33,182 nt of DNA from an uncultured Bacilli bacterium (GCA_947625635.1 CANQPA010000013.1:1-33182), one strand, 5' to 3'; positions 1 through 10,046 are shown, counted from the first letter of the stretch. The notes: generated by a model not told the origin, from the letters alone. Numbers and translations: made by a program.

Positions 1-101
1 TTGACTAAACAGAAATCGTTGAAAGACTTAATTTCTGTTACATATACTTTATAGACATTTCTTTTTTCAATTGAATATTTGGTTAATATTTAACTCTTAT
101 A

Positions 102-130
102 TTTACTTATAGTACCTAAAATGATATAAT
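102..130 (+). promoter_or_regulatory. tgt promoter
   Basis: A TTTACT -35 box and a perfect TATAAT -10 box are separated by 17 nt. The -10 lies 30 nt before the tgt start, and a GAGGTG ribosome binding site follows at 151-156. This looks like a housekeeping (sigma-A type) promoter. Confidence 0.7.
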
Positions 131-157
131 AATACCATATGCATTTACTTGAGGTGA

Positions 158-2082
<1,925 letters not shown>

Positions 2083-2084
<2 letters not shown>

Positions 2085-2116
2085 AAAAATTTGAAATTAT
2101 TCAAATTTTTTTAATT
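2083..2116 (+). terminator. Intrinsic terminator after the metallophosphoesterase
   Basis: A 13-bp perfect inverted repeat (AAAAAAATTTGAA / TTCAAATTTTTTT) with a 4-nt loop overlaps the stop codon and ends in a T-tract. It is very AT-rich, so hairpin stability is modest, but its placement is convincing. Confidence 0.75.
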
Positions 2117-2325
2117 TATTAAAAATTGTATAAATTCAAAGACTTATAATCAAAGTGGAATATTATGTTTTATAAACCATTGGGATTACTTATAGATATT
2201 AGTAAAATTGAGTTAACTATTTTGTTTAATTTAATTTTAAGCAATTATATAATATTTTCTGTCATAGGTATAAATTTTTATTGTATATTTATCTATAAAT
2301 ATTATTTTTTCTATTTAAAAAATTG

Positions 2326-2354
2326 TATAATAATGGTATAATGATATAGGAGGA
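2326..2354 (+). promoter_or_regulatory. prfB -10 region and ribosome binding site
   Basis: Two TATAAT hexamers (2326-2331 and 2337-2342) precede a strong AGGAGGA at 2348-2354, 5 nt before the prfB ATG. No good -35 is seen at 17 nt from either, so the active promoter is uncertain. The 2337 box would give a very short leader. The rest of the gap (2117-2325) holds nothing recognisable except a 58-codon open frame judged non-coding. Confidence 0.45.
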
Positions 2355-2359
2355 TACGT

Positions 2360-3464
2360 ATGGAAGTGAGTGAAATTTTAAGTACCTATAATGGTTTAAA
2401 AAGTAGAATAGATGAATTATGGAGGTCACTTTGACCCTGAGTCAAAGCAAAAAAAAATAGTTGAATTAGAAAAAGAAATAAATAATTTAGAATTTTGGAA
2501 TGATAAAAATCATAGTGAAAAAGTTATAAATGAATTAAATAATTTAAAAAATAAATTATATAAGACAGGAAGAATAAAAAAAAGTATAGACTCTAATCTG
2601 GAATTAGCATTAATGCTCAAAGATAATTTGGATTTAGAGTTAAAAGAATTGGTTGAAAATGATATACAAGTGATAACAAAAGAATTAGATAGTATAGAAC
2701 TTGAATTACTATTGAATGGTCAGTATGATAAATGTGATTGTATTCTTGAAATACATCCAGGAGCAGGTGGAACTGAATCATGTGATTGGGCCTCAATGCT
2801 TTATAGAATGTATACTAGATGGTGTGAAAAAAATAATAAAAAAATAGAACTTTTAGAATATCAAGATGGTGAAGAAGCTGGGGTAAAAAGTGTTTCATTT
2901 ATAGTAAGAGGACTGAATAGCTATGGATATTTAAAAAATGAAAAAGGAGTGCATAGATTGATAAGAATAAGTCCTTTTGATTCAAATAAAAGAAGGCATA
3001 CATCCTTTGCCTCAGTAGATGTTACTCCCCTTTATAATGAAACACAAATAGATATTGAAATTAAAGATTCTGATATTAGAATTGACACTTATTGTGCTTC
3101 AGGTCATGGAGGACAGGGGGTCAATACCACTCCATCTGCTGTAAGAATAACTCATTTTCCAAGCAAAATAGTCGTTACTTGTCAAAACGAAAGAAGTCAG
3201 ATTAGAAATAAAGAAACTTGTATGACCATTTTGAAAAATAAGTTATATGATTTGGAAGTAGAAAAAAGAAATAATGAATTAAAAAAAATTAAAGGTATAA
3301 ATACTGATATTAATTTTGGATCTCAGATTAGAACATACATTATGTGTCCTTACACTTTAGTTAAAGATCATAGGACTAATACAGAAAATTCAAATGTTGA
3401 TAAAGTATTAGATGGAGATATAGATAAATTTATATACGACAACTTAAAAATGGGAGTGATTTAA
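2360..3464 (+). CDS. prfB: Peptide chain release factor 2 with programmed +1 frameshift
   Basis: RF2 reads UGA and UAA stops and triggers peptide release through its GGQ motif, here SGHGGQGVNT. The track shows only the downstream frame from 2412. The true start is ATG 2360, behind AGGAGGA, giving MEVSEILSTYNGLKSRIDEL..., which runs into TGA at 2432-2434. The slippery sequence CTT TGA C (2429-2435) has an internal Shine-Dalgarno-like GGAGGT 3 nt upstream. This is the standard RF2 autoregulatory arrangement: low RF2 lets the ribosome shift +1 at CTT and continue as LDPESKQKK. The shifted product is about 367 residues, normal for RF2. Its stop overlaps the next start (TAATG). The frameshift shows that UGA is a stop codon here. 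Confidence 0.96.
2421..2435 (+). promoter_or_regulatory. RF2 programmed frameshift signal
   Basis: GGAGGT, 3 nt, then CTT TGA C. The SD-like element, the spacing, the CUU P-site codon and the in-frame UGA followed by C all match the E. coli prfB site. Translation before and after joins RF2-like sequence in the +1 frame. Confidence 0.95.
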
Positions 3465-4369
3465 TGTTTTTTTTCAAAAAGAAAAAAATTAGTGATGAAA
3501 TACTAAAGAAAATTAATGAAAAAGATAGAGTAAAGAAATATAGCTTTTTAGTAATAGGATCATTTTTATTAGCTGTATCTTTTAATTTATTTTTTGCACC
3601 GAATAATATAGTAACTGGTGGCGTTTCTGGGCTTGCGATAGTTATAGAAAATATATGTGGCTTTTCATCCACATGGTTTATAAATATTTCATACGTACTA
3701 CTACTTTTGATAAGTTTAATTGTGCTTGGAAAAAAGGAAACCCAATATTCAGCAATTGGTTCAGTATTGTATCCTTTATTTGTATTTTTGACTAGGAATA
3801 TAGCCGATTATATACAGTTCGATGTTGATAATTTACTTTTAAATGCTGTGTTTGGAGCTTTAATTTCGGGAATTGGTTCAGGTGTGACTTTTAAGTATGG
3901 CTTTTCAACCGGTGGTATAGATATTATATGTCAAATAATGTCAAAATATTTAAAAATTTCTATAGGCGAATCTATGAAAATAATAAATTTTATTGTTATA
4001 TTAGGATCTGGATTTTTTATAGGTAAAGCTGGTCAAGTGTATGCTTGGGAAATTGTTATGTATGCGTTAATTGCGGTATATATAATTAGTTTATTAAATG
4101 ACAGAGTATTACTGGGAATATCTAATTCAAAATCATTTTATATAATTACCGATCATGAAACTGCAATAAAAAATTTTTTAATGAATGAACTTGGTATGGG
4201 TGTGACAGTATTAGAGGGTCGTGGAGGCTACACAGGGGATAGAAAAAAAGTATTAATGTGTGTTATTCCGACAAAACAATATTTTTTAGCAAAAGAAGGT
4301 ATACTTGAAGTTGATAAGGATGCTATATTGCTTATAAATGATGTATATCAATCATCGGGAATAGAGTAG
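3464..4369 (+). CDS. YitT family membrane protein (DUF161 + DUF2179)
   Basis: This is an integral membrane protein of unknown transport role. After a Lys-rich cytoplasmic start there are about five hydrophobic segments between residues ~25 and 195. They carry the family signatures APNNIVTGGVSG and GFSTGGIDII. A soluble C-terminal DUF2179 domain (about 220-301) contains GGYTGDRKKVLMCVI. The length of 301 is usual for the family. The start overlaps the prfB stop by one base (TAATG), so translation is probably coupled to RF2. ftsE follows after 12 nt, so prfB-yitT-ftsE-ftsX may be one transcript. In Bacillus, prfB also lies near ftsEX, so the neighbourhood is partly conserved. Confidence 0.88.
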   Translation: MFFFKKKKISDEILKKINEKDRVKKYSFLVIGSFLLAVSFNLFFAPNNIVTGGVSGLAIVIENICGFSSTWFINISYVLLLLISLIVLGKKETQYSAIGSVLYPLFVFLTRNIADYIQFDVDNLLLNAVFGALISGIGSGVTFKYGFSTGGIDIICQIMSKYLKISIGESMKIINFIVILGSGFFIGKAGQVYAWEIVMYALIAVYIISLLNDRVLLGISNSKSFYIITDHETAIKNFLMNELGMGVTVLEGRGGYTGDRKKVLMCVIPTKQYFLAKEGILEVDKDAILLINDVYQSSGIE

Positions 4370-4381
4370 AGGAGATAAAAT

Positions 4382-5077
4382 ATGGATTTAATTAGAATAA
4401 AAAATGTAAAAAAAACATATAAAACAGGTACAACGGCTATATATGATTTAAATCTAACGATACAAAAAGGAGAATTTGTATTTATTATAGGATCAACTGG
4501 GTGTGGAAAAAGTACCTTAATAAAAATGTTATATAGAGAAGAAAAACCTACTAATGGTAAAATTTTAGTAGGTGGTCTTGATGTAGGCAAAATAAAAAAT
4601 CGTAAAGTTTATAAATTGAGAAGAAAGATTGGTGTAGTTTTTCAGGATTATCAATTATTACCTAATTCTACTGCATACGAGAATGTGGCATTTGCATTAG
4701 AAGTTTTAGGCCTTCCAAAAGATGAAATTCATTCTAAAGTTATGAAAGTATTAGATCTTGTTGGTTTAAAAAATAAATCTCGACAATATCCTCATCAATT
4801 ATCAGGAGGTGAGCAGCAAAGAGTTGCTATTGCACGTGCAATAGTAAATGGTCCAAAAATACTCATTTGCGATGAACCAACAGGAAATCTTGATCCAAAA
4901 ACTAGTTTAGAAATAATGGAAGTTTTACAAGCAATAAATGATCTTGGAACCACTATAATCATGGTTACACATGATATAGATATAGTTGAGAAAATGAAAA
5001 AAAGAGTTGTACTGCTTGATTCAGGTAGAATAGTTAAAGATTATAAAGAAGGAGAATATAAGAATGAAAGCATTTAG
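4382..5077 (+). CDS. ftsE: Cell division ATP-binding protein FtsE
   Basis: This is the ATPase half of the FtsEX complex, which transmits conformational signals across the membrane to activate peptidoglycan hydrolases during division or elongation. The ABC landmarks are Walker A GSTGCGKST, Q-loop VVFQDYQLL, signature LSGGEQQRVAIARA, Walker B ILICDEPTGNLD and H-loop VTHD. The 231-residue length is typical of FtsE. Assignment over other small ABC ATPases rests on the immediate 14-nt overlap with ftsX. The hydrolase partner (PcsB or CwlO type) is not in the window. Confidence 0.93.
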   Translation: MDLIRIKNVKKTYKTGTTAIYDLNLTIQKGEFVFIIGSTGCGKSTLIKMLYREEKPTNGKILVGGLDVGKIKNRKVYKLRRKIGVVFQDYQLLPNSTAYENVAFALEVLGLPKDEIHSKVMKVLDLVGLKNKSRQYPHQLSGGEQQRVAIARAIVNGPKILICDEPTGNLDPKTSLEIMEVLQAINDLGTTIIMVTHDIDIVEKMKKRVVLLDSGRIVKDYKEGEYKNESI

Positions 5078-5969
5078 AATATTAAATAGAAATATACGTG
5101 ATTCATTAAAAAGTGTATTTAGAAATTTCTCGTTATCTTTGGCTTCAATTTCTTGTATTACTATAACTTTAATAGTTGTTGCTGTTTCAATAATTTTATC
5201 ATTAAATGTTAATAATTTCACAAAAATAGTAGAAAAAGATGTTACAATAGTCGCATTTTTAGATGTAGACATAACTAAGGAAGAAATAGATGATGTATAT
5301 GATCAGATTATTGTATTAGATAATATTGATAAGCGAAATGTTGAATTTAAAGATAAAATGGATATATCAAAAGATATGATGTCATCTTCAGAAACTTTTA
5401 GAAGTATTATGTCTAATTGGACAAGAGAGGAAAGTCCTATACAAGATACTTATCAAATAAAGGTTACGGATATAAATCTTATTCACAAAACAGCTGAAGA
5501 ATTAAAAAAGATCGACAATATAGACGTTGTTAAATATGGCGAAGGAATGGTAGAACAATTGGTTACTGTATTTGATACAATTAGAAAAGGTACTATAGCT
5601 ATTGTAGTCGCTTTAATAATTGTTACGGCATTTTTAATTGCTAATACTATTAAGATAACTATAATGTCAAGAAAAAGAGAAATAGAAATTATGAGGCTTG
5701 TTGGAGCAAGTAATATAAATATAAAATTGCCTTTCATATTTGAAGGATTAATTTTGGGAATGTTTGGTTCAATTTTGCCTATTATATTAACTATTTATGG
5801 TTATACTACATTATATAATCATTTTGATGGAAAAATATTTTCAGATTTTATAAAATTAATTGGACCAACTCCATTTGTATATTATATTTCTATACTATTA
5901 TTATCTATTGGAATGATTGTTGGTATGTTTGGAAGTGCAAGAGCAGTAAAAAAATATTTAAAAATATAG
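5064..5969 (+). CDS. ftsX: Cell division protein FtsX
   Basis: This is the membrane half of FtsEX. The order is a short cytoplasmic N-terminus, TM1 (about 25-48), an extracellular domain (about 50-165), then three TM segments near 172-195, 222-247 and 272-292. The conserved cytoplasmic loop SRKREIEIMRLVGAS is the FtsX/MacB coupling signature. At 301 residues it is full length. The start has GAAGGAG placed inside the end of ftsE, and the 14-nt overlap implies coupled translation. No U-tract terminator follows, only a 7-bp hairpin at 5976-5993. Confidence 0.93.
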   Translation: MKAFRILNRNIRDSLKSVFRNFSLSLASISCITITLIVVAVSIILSLNVNNFTKIVEKDVTIVAFLDVDITKEEIDDVYDQIIVLDNIDKRNVEFKDKMDISKDMMSSSETFRSIMSNWTREESPIQDTYQIKVTDINLIHKTAEELKKIDNIDVVKYGEGMVEQLVTVFDTIRKGTIAIVVALIIVTAFLIANTIKITIMSRKREIEIMRLVGASNINIKLPFIFEGLILGMFGSILPIILTIYGYTTLYNHFDGKIFSDFIKLIGPTPFVYYISILLLSIGMIVGMFGSARAVKKYLKI

Positions 5970-5975
5970 ATTAGT

Positions 5976-5993
5976 AATAATGTGCATTATTAG
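5976..5993 (+). other. Short hairpin downstream of ftsX
   Basis: TAATAAT GTGC ATTATTA forms a perfect 7-bp stem with a 4-nt loop. It lacks a T-tract, so it could be a 3'-end stabiliser or a weak terminator between ftsX and the FAD oxidoreductase gene. Confidence 0.35.
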
Positions 5994-6090
5994 TGCAAAA
6001 TTATAATGAATTAGTGTGATACAGTAATAATAATTGTATTTTGGGGTTGTTCATAATAAAATTATATTATTTTATCGAATAGGAGGAATT

Positions 6091-7545
6091 ATGAATTATG
6101 ATTTAATAGTGGTAGGTATGGGTCCAAGTGCAGTATTTCTTGCATATGAATTAATACAATTAAATAATTATAAAAATATATTATTAATTGATCAAGGTAA
6201 ACCTGTACAAGAAAGGTTTTGTCCTATCGAAAAAATTGGTAAATGTGCAAAATGTAAACCCCATTGCAATATTACTTGTGGATTTAGTGGCGCTGGAGCA
6301 TTTTCAGATGGTAAATTGAATTCATATCATTTATCATCAGGAAATAAAGATGGTAGTTTTTATCTTGGAGGAAACGGAGCAGAGTATTTTAGGAAATATT
6401 TTAATGAACAGGAAATATATGATTTATTAGTTTATACTGACAGTGTATATTTGAAATTTGGCGCAGATGAAAAATTGTATGGTCTAGAATATAGAGATAA
6501 AATAAAAAAAATTCAAGATAAAGCGTGCAAGGAAGGTTTGAATTTAATTTCTTATCCTATTAGACATTTGGGTACTGAAAAAGCCCATGTATTATATGAA
6601 AAATTAGAAAATTATTTAAAAGAACATAAAATAAATATGTTATTTGAAACAGAGGTTATTGATTTAATAATAAATGATGGTATTGTAAGTGGCGTGAAGT
6701 TACACAACATTAAAGAAAATACATATTATGATCTTATGTCTAGTAAAGTTGTACTTGCAGTTGGTAGAAAAGGCGCATCATGGTTAAGTAACATGTGTAA
6801 AAAATACAATATAACTACTAAAATTGGTAGTATAGATATTGGAATAAGGTATGAATTACCTAATAAAGTTATGTCGAAAATAAATAAATATATGTATGAA
6901 GGAAAGTTTATTGGAACCCCATATCCATATGGAGATAAGGTTAGAACGTTTTGTCAAAATCCAGGTGGTTTTGTTTCATCAGAGGTTTATGATAATAGCC
7001 TTACACTTGTTAATGGACATTCATACAAAAATAAAAAAAGTGCTAATACTAACTTAGCTATATTAGTATCTCATAATTTTACTTATCCATTTGATAAACC
7101 TATTGAATATGGAGAAAACGTCGCCCAAAATTTAAATAGATTAGGTGGAAATTCAATAATGGTTCAAAGACTTGGAGACATATATAGAGGAAAAAGAACT
7201 TGGCCTAATGATTTGAAAAACAACTCTGTAAAACCTACATTAAAGAGTGCTATTCCAGGAGACTTAACTTATGGATTAGGTTATAGAACTATGACAGATA
7301 TATTACAGTTTATCAGAAACGTGGATAAAGTTGTTGAGGGATTTGCTGATCCAGACAATTTATTATATGGTCCAGAAATAAAGTTTTATAGCAATGAAAT
7401 AGTGCTAGATAAAAATCTTCAAACCAATATAGAGGGATTATATTCAATAGGAGATGGTGGAGGACTAACAACTGGTCTTATGATGGCTTCTTGTTCAGGT
7501 ATAGTTATGGCAAGAATACTTACAAAAAACATGAAATGTACATGA
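6091..7545 (+). CDS. FAD-dependent dehydrogenase of the COG2509 type
   Basis: This is a predicted flavoprotein oxidoreductase of about 484 residues with unknown physiological substrate. The N-terminus is a dinucleotide fold with VVGMGPSA and an acidic end (LIDQGK). A cysteine cluster, CPIEKIGKCAKCKPHCNITC, is followed by GFSGAGAFSDGKLN, characteristic of the COG2509 group. The C-terminus has the second FAD-contact motif GLYSIGDGGG. The track starts at 6034, but AGGAGGA at 6081-6087 fixes the start at ATG 6091, where the nucleotide fold begins correctly. It is probably monocistronic and converges on a DUF192 gene across a bidirectional terminator. Confidence 0.85.
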   Translation: MNYDLIVVGMGPSAVFLAYELIQLNNYKNILLIDQGKPVQERFCPIEKIGKCAKCKPHCNITCGFSGAGAFSDGKLNSYHLSSGNKDGSFYLGGNGAEYFRKYFNEQEIYDLLVYTDSVYLKFGADEKLYGLEYRDKIKKIQDKACKEGLNLISYPIRHLGTEKAHVLYEKLENYLKEHKINMLFETEVIDLIINDGIVSGVKLHNIKENTYYDLMSSKVVLAVGRKGASWLSNMCKKYNITTKIGSIDIGIRYELPNKVMSKINKYMYEGKFIGTPYPYGDKVRTFCQNPGGFVSSEVYDNSLTLVNGHSYKNKKSANTNLAILVSHNFTYPFDKPIEYGENVAQNLNRLGGNSIMVQRLGDIYRGKRTWPNDLKNNSVKPTLKSAIPGDLTYGLGYRTMTDILQFIRNVDKVVEGFADPDNLLYGPEIKFYSNEIVLDKNLQTNIEGLYSIGDGGGLTTGLMMASCSGIVMARILTKNMKCT

Positions 7546-7591
7546 TAATTATTAAATAATATTGTATAGTTATCCTATTTTTTATAAAAAT

Positions 7592-7629
7592 AAAAAACTG
7601 ATAAATATTTAAATATCAGTTTTATTTTT
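7592..7629. terminator. Bidirectional terminator between the FAD oxidoreductase and DUF192 genes
   Basis: AAAACTGATA and TATCAGTTTT pair in a 10-bp stem, with T-runs on the 3' side of both strands. It sits between two convergent genes. Confidence 0.8.
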
Positions 7630-7632
7630 ATA

Positions 7633-7947
7633 TTATTTAAATTCTATTTTTTCATTTGTTTTTATGTCAATTGAATTTATTGGTAATTCAAATGTATAAT
7701 AAACATTTTTTTTAGGTAAAATTATTCTCCAAGGTTTGAAATTTTTATATATAAATAATACTTTATATTCCTTATCTGTCATGATAACATCGATAGGTTT
7801 AGACATGAAAAAAGTATGGATAGAGTTACATTTTGGAAAACATAGACCATAACTGATATTCTTTTTAAACATTAGGCCTTTGAATCGGTCAAATATGTTA
7901 CGACATATTTTAATAATTATAGTAGTGTTACCATCAGTAATTTTCAT
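7633..7947 (-). CDS. DUF192 family protein
   Basis: This 104-residue protein has the DUF192 pattern: FKGLMFKKN, then HTFFMSKPIDVIMTD, then PWR and a C-terminal FELP segment. DUF192 is a small beta-rich domain of unknown function. Many bacterial members carry a signal peptide, but none is visible here, so this one is probably cytoplasmic. The start at 7947 is supported by AAAGGTGAT upstream on the minus strand. It is divergent from the pilin-like gene, leaving 85 nt for both control regions. Confidence 0.8.
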   Translation of the reverse strand: MKITDGNTTIIIKICRNIFDRFKGLMFKKNISYGLCFPKCNSIHTFFMSKPIDVIMTDKEYKVLFIYKNFKPWRIILPKKNVYYTFELPINSIDIKTNEKIEFK

Positions 7948-7977
7948 ACGATCACCTTTATAAATTATATCATGTTA

Positions 7978-8006
7978 TTGACAAAAAAACAAAAAAGTTA
8001 TAAAAT
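7978..8006 (+). promoter_or_regulatory. Promoter of the Flp-like pilin gene
   Basis: A perfect TTGACA is followed after 17 nt by TAAAAT. GGAGG at 8020-8024 precedes the gene. It reads as a strong sigma-A promoter. Confidence 0.75.
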
Positions 8007-8032
8007 TATGTATAGTAATGGAGGCTACTTAT

Positions 8033-8233
8033 ATGGGTATGGTCAAATTGGACAAAAAGGGACAAGCTTTAGTTGAGTATTTACTTATAATTGCAGTAAT
8101 AAGTGTTATAGTTGTAAGTTTAGTTAAGTTATTAGGCGGATATTTACAGGATGCAATGACTAAATCTTCATGTGAATTACTTGATAAAACATATGTTGAG
8201 GGTTCGAAGCCTGGTGAGGCTGTATGTCAATAA
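8033..8233 (+). CDS. Flp/class III-like pilin or pseudopilin, orphan
   Basis: This protein has about 66 residues. KKGQALVEYLLIIAVISVIVVSLVKLLGG is an Flp-type prepilin leader: a short basic N-terminus, a cleavable Gly, the G-xxxx-EY spacing and one long hydrophobic helix. The C-terminal region has two Cys (positions about 49 and 65). The track uses ATG 8018, but that ATG is part of the GGAGG ribosome binding site; ATG 8033, 8 nt after it, is preferred. No tad or prepilin peptidase gene is adjacent, so export and assembly would need partners elsewhere. It is a monocistron with a strong promoter. It could instead be a small membrane protein that only mimics a pilin. Confidence 0.65.
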   Translation: MGMVKLDKKGQALVEYLLIIAVISVIVVSLVKLLGGYLQDAMTKSSCELLDKTYVEGSKPGEAVCQ

Positions 8234-8237
8234 ATAA

Positions 8238-8266
8238 TTGACATATATATTTTATTAGTTTATAAT
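8238..8266 (+). promoter_or_regulatory. glyS promoter
   Basis: TTGACA and TATAAT with an exact 17-nt spacer form a consensus promoter. Transcription would begin near 8273, immediately before the T-box leader. Confidence 0.85.
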
Positions 8267-8272
8267 ATAATT

Positions 8273-8398
8273 CAATTGAGTGTCAAATGCGATGACTGGC
8301 TTGGAAACCAAGAGCAATATAAAAATGAGATGTTCTTCTAGAATAAGTAAGGTGGAACCACGATTTATGCGTCCTTACATATCTAGGAGTTTTTTATT
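8273..8398 (+). promoter_or_regulatory. T-box leader of glyS (compact)
   Basis: This tRNA-sensing riboswitch controls glyS by transcription antitermination. The T-box core GGTGGAACCACG (8351-8362) and the 3' antiterminator half GCGTCCTTAC are plain. The TGGA bulge (8353-8356) would pair with UCCA, matching the U discriminator expected for tRNA-Gly. The competing terminator pairs CTTCTAG...GTAAGG with CCTTAC...CTAGGAG and ends in a T-run at 8390-8396. A GGC triplet (8298-8300) could be the glycine specifier. Only about 80 nt separate the predicted start site from the core. The upstream part shows small hairpins (GTCA/TGAC; CTTGG/CCAAG) rather than a full stem I, so specifier placement is uncertain. 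Confidence 0.88.
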
Positions 8399-8413
8399 TA
8401 AAGGAGGAATATT

Positions 8414-9787
8414 ATGGAAAATTTGACGATGGATAAAATAGTTAATTTATGTAAACAATATGGTTTTATATTTCAGGGAAGTGAAATATATGATGGACTC
8501 GCTAATACTTGGGATTATGGGCCTCTTGGAGTTGAATTGAAAAACAACGTAAAAAAGGCTTGGAACAAAAAATTTATACAAGAAGATCCAAATAATGTTG
8601 GACTGGATAGTGCAATTCTTATGAATCCTAAAGTGTGGGAGGCTTCAGGTCATTTGTCTACTTTTTCTGATCCTCTTATAGATTGTAAATCATGTAAAAC
8701 CCGTCATAGAGCTGATAAATTGGTAGAAGAAAATGGAATCGAAGACGCAGGTGGCATGAGTAATGATGAATTAATCAAATATATAAGAACACACAATATA
8801 GTATGTCCAAAATGTGGCAAAAGTGATTTTACTGATATAAGACAGTTTAATCTTATGTTTAAAACATTCCAAGGGGTAACTGAAGATTCAAAAAATACAA
8901 TATATTTAAGGCCTGAAACAGCTCAAGGAATATTTACTAATTATTTAAACGTTCAAAGAAGTTTGAGACTTAAACTACCTTTTGGTATAGGACAAATTGG
9001 TAAAAGTTTTAGAAATGAAATTACTCCCGGTAATTTTATATTTAGAGTTAGGGAGTTTGAACAAATGGAGTTGGAATTCTTTTGCAAGCCGGGTACTGAG
9101 TTAGAATGGTTTAAATATTATAAAGATTATTGCAAAAAATTCTTACTATCATTAGGAATAAATGAATCAAATTTAAGATTGAGAGATCACTCTAAAGAAG
9201 AATTATGCTTTTATAGTAATGCTACAACTGATATTGAGTATAAGTTCCCGTTTGGTTGGGGTGAATTATGGGGTATCGCAAGTCGAACGGATTATGATTT
9301 AACTCAACATCAAAAATTTTCAGGTGTTAATATGAGTTATTTAGATCCTGAAATAAATGAGAAATATATTCCATATGTAATAGAACCATCACTAGGCGTT
9401 GAAAGATTAGTTTTAACATTATTGTGTGATGCTTATCATGAAGATATTCTTGATGATGGTACAATTAGAGAAGTTTTGAGTTTACATCCATTTTTGTCTC
9501 CATTTAAAGTAGCGGTACTTCCACTGGTTAAAAAACTTCATAGAGAAAAAGCTCTTGAGTTATATAATAAACTATCAAAGAAATTTATGACAACATATGA
9601 TGAAGCTGGGAATATTGGTAAACGTTATAGAAGAGAAGATGTAATAGGAACACCATTTTGTATAACAGTAGATGATGAAACTATTAATAACGGTACTGTT
9701 ACCATAAGAAACAGGGATACAATGTCCCAAATTACTCTAGATATTGATAAGTTAGAAGAATATATAAATGAAAAAATACAATTTTAA
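8414..9787 (+). CDS. glyS: Glycyl-tRNA synthetase, dimeric class II type
   Basis: It charges tRNA-Gly. At 457 residues it belongs to the homodimeric (eukaryote-like) GlyRS class and not the alpha2-beta2 bacterial form. Visible features are the N-terminal [20 protein letters not shown], a zinc-type insertion [12 protein letters not shown] ... CPKCGKSDF, class II motif 2 [21 protein letters not shown], and motif 3 [11 protein letters not shown] followed by the anticodon-binding domain with a basic [15 protein letters not shown] segment. AAAGGAGGAAT places the start. It is controlled by the preceding T-box leader and ends in a terminator shared with convergent sspI. Confidence 0.97.
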   Translation: MENLTMDKIVNLCKQYGFIFQGSEIYDGLANTWDYGPLGVELKNNVKKAWNKKFIQEDPNNVGLDSAILMNPKVWEASGHLSTFSDPLIDCKSCKTRHRADKLVEENGIEDAGGMSNDELIKYIRTHNIVCPKCGKSDFTDIRQFNLMFKTFQGVTEDSKNTIYLRPETAQGIFTNYLNVQRSLRLKLPFGIGQIGKSFRNEITPGNFIFRVREFEQMELEFFCKPGTELEWFKYYKDYCKKFLLSLGINESNLRLRDHSKEELCFYSNATTDIEYKFPFGWGELWGIASRTDYDLTQHQKFSGVNMSYLDPEINEKYIPYVIEPSLGVERLVLTLLCDAYHEDILDDGTIREVLSLHPFLSPFKVAVLPLVKKLHREKALELYNKLSKKFMTTYDEAGNIGKRYRREDVIGTPFCITVDDETINNGTVTIRNRDTMSQITLDIDKLEEYINEKIQF

Positions 9788-9812
9788 AGGGACTATTCAA
9801 GCCCCTTTTTTA
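9786..9812. terminator. Bidirectional terminator between glyS and sspI
   Basis: AAAGGG and CCCTTT form a stem followed by a T-run on the plus strand. The minus-strand 3' side is TTTAAAAT. It overlaps the last codons and stop of sspI. Confidence 0.7.
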
Positions 9813-9999
9813 TTGTTTCTAATATATAGTTTTTGTTTTCTTTATCAGAATTTTTCCATAAAAGTTCAAAAAATACTCCCAACCCTGGAAGGGTAATTTC
9901 TTCATTGTCTGCAATAGAATTATCAATAGAATTTTCCATATCATTTAATGAACTATTTTTGAAATTTTTTATTATACTTTTTCTAATATCTATGTTCAT
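9793..9999 (-). CDS. sspI: Small acid-soluble spore protein I (SspI family)
   Basis: This 68-residue protein has the SspI pattern: basic MNIDIRKSIIKNFKN, DNEEITLPGLGVFFELLW (the family hallmark E-x-x-LPGLGV-FE), and a C-terminal LETIKKGL. SspI is a minor SASP made in the forespore and packaged in the spore core; it is not homologous to the DNA-binding alpha/beta SASPs. The minus-strand frame is chosen over the plus-strand shadow ORF because of this match and because AAAGGAGATTTT precedes the ATG. A sigma-G-like promoter lies just upstream. It is direct evidence for sporulation genes in this genome. Confidence 0.88.
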   Translation of the reverse strand: MNIDIRKSIIKNFKNSSLNDMENSIDNSIADNEEITLPGLGVFFELLWKNSDKENKNYILETIKKGLE

Positions 10000-10017
10000 A
10001 AAATCTCCTTTCAGTAT

Positions 10018-10046
10018 TATAATGATACCGTTGTAAAATTATATAC
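10018..10046 (-). promoter_or_regulatory. Sigma-G-like promoter of sspI
   Basis: Read on the minus strand, GTATA (complement of 10042-10046), a 17-nt spacer and CATTATA (complement of 10018-10024) fit the forespore sigma-G pattern (GHATR / CATNHTA). It sits directly ahead of the sspI ribosome binding site. This matches the known forespore expression of SspI. Confidence 0.6.

Noticed and set aside
2165-2341. 58-codon open frame between the metallophosphoesterase terminator and prfB
   Set aside because: It is Ile/Phe/Tyr-rich as expected of AT-rich non-coding DNA, has only a weak ribosome binding site, and its end runs through the -10 boxes and close to the prfB ribosome binding site.
9833-10036. 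Plus-strand 67-residue ORF opposite sspI
   Set aside because: It is the reverse shadow of sspI, whose product matches a known spore protein family and has a better ribosome binding site.
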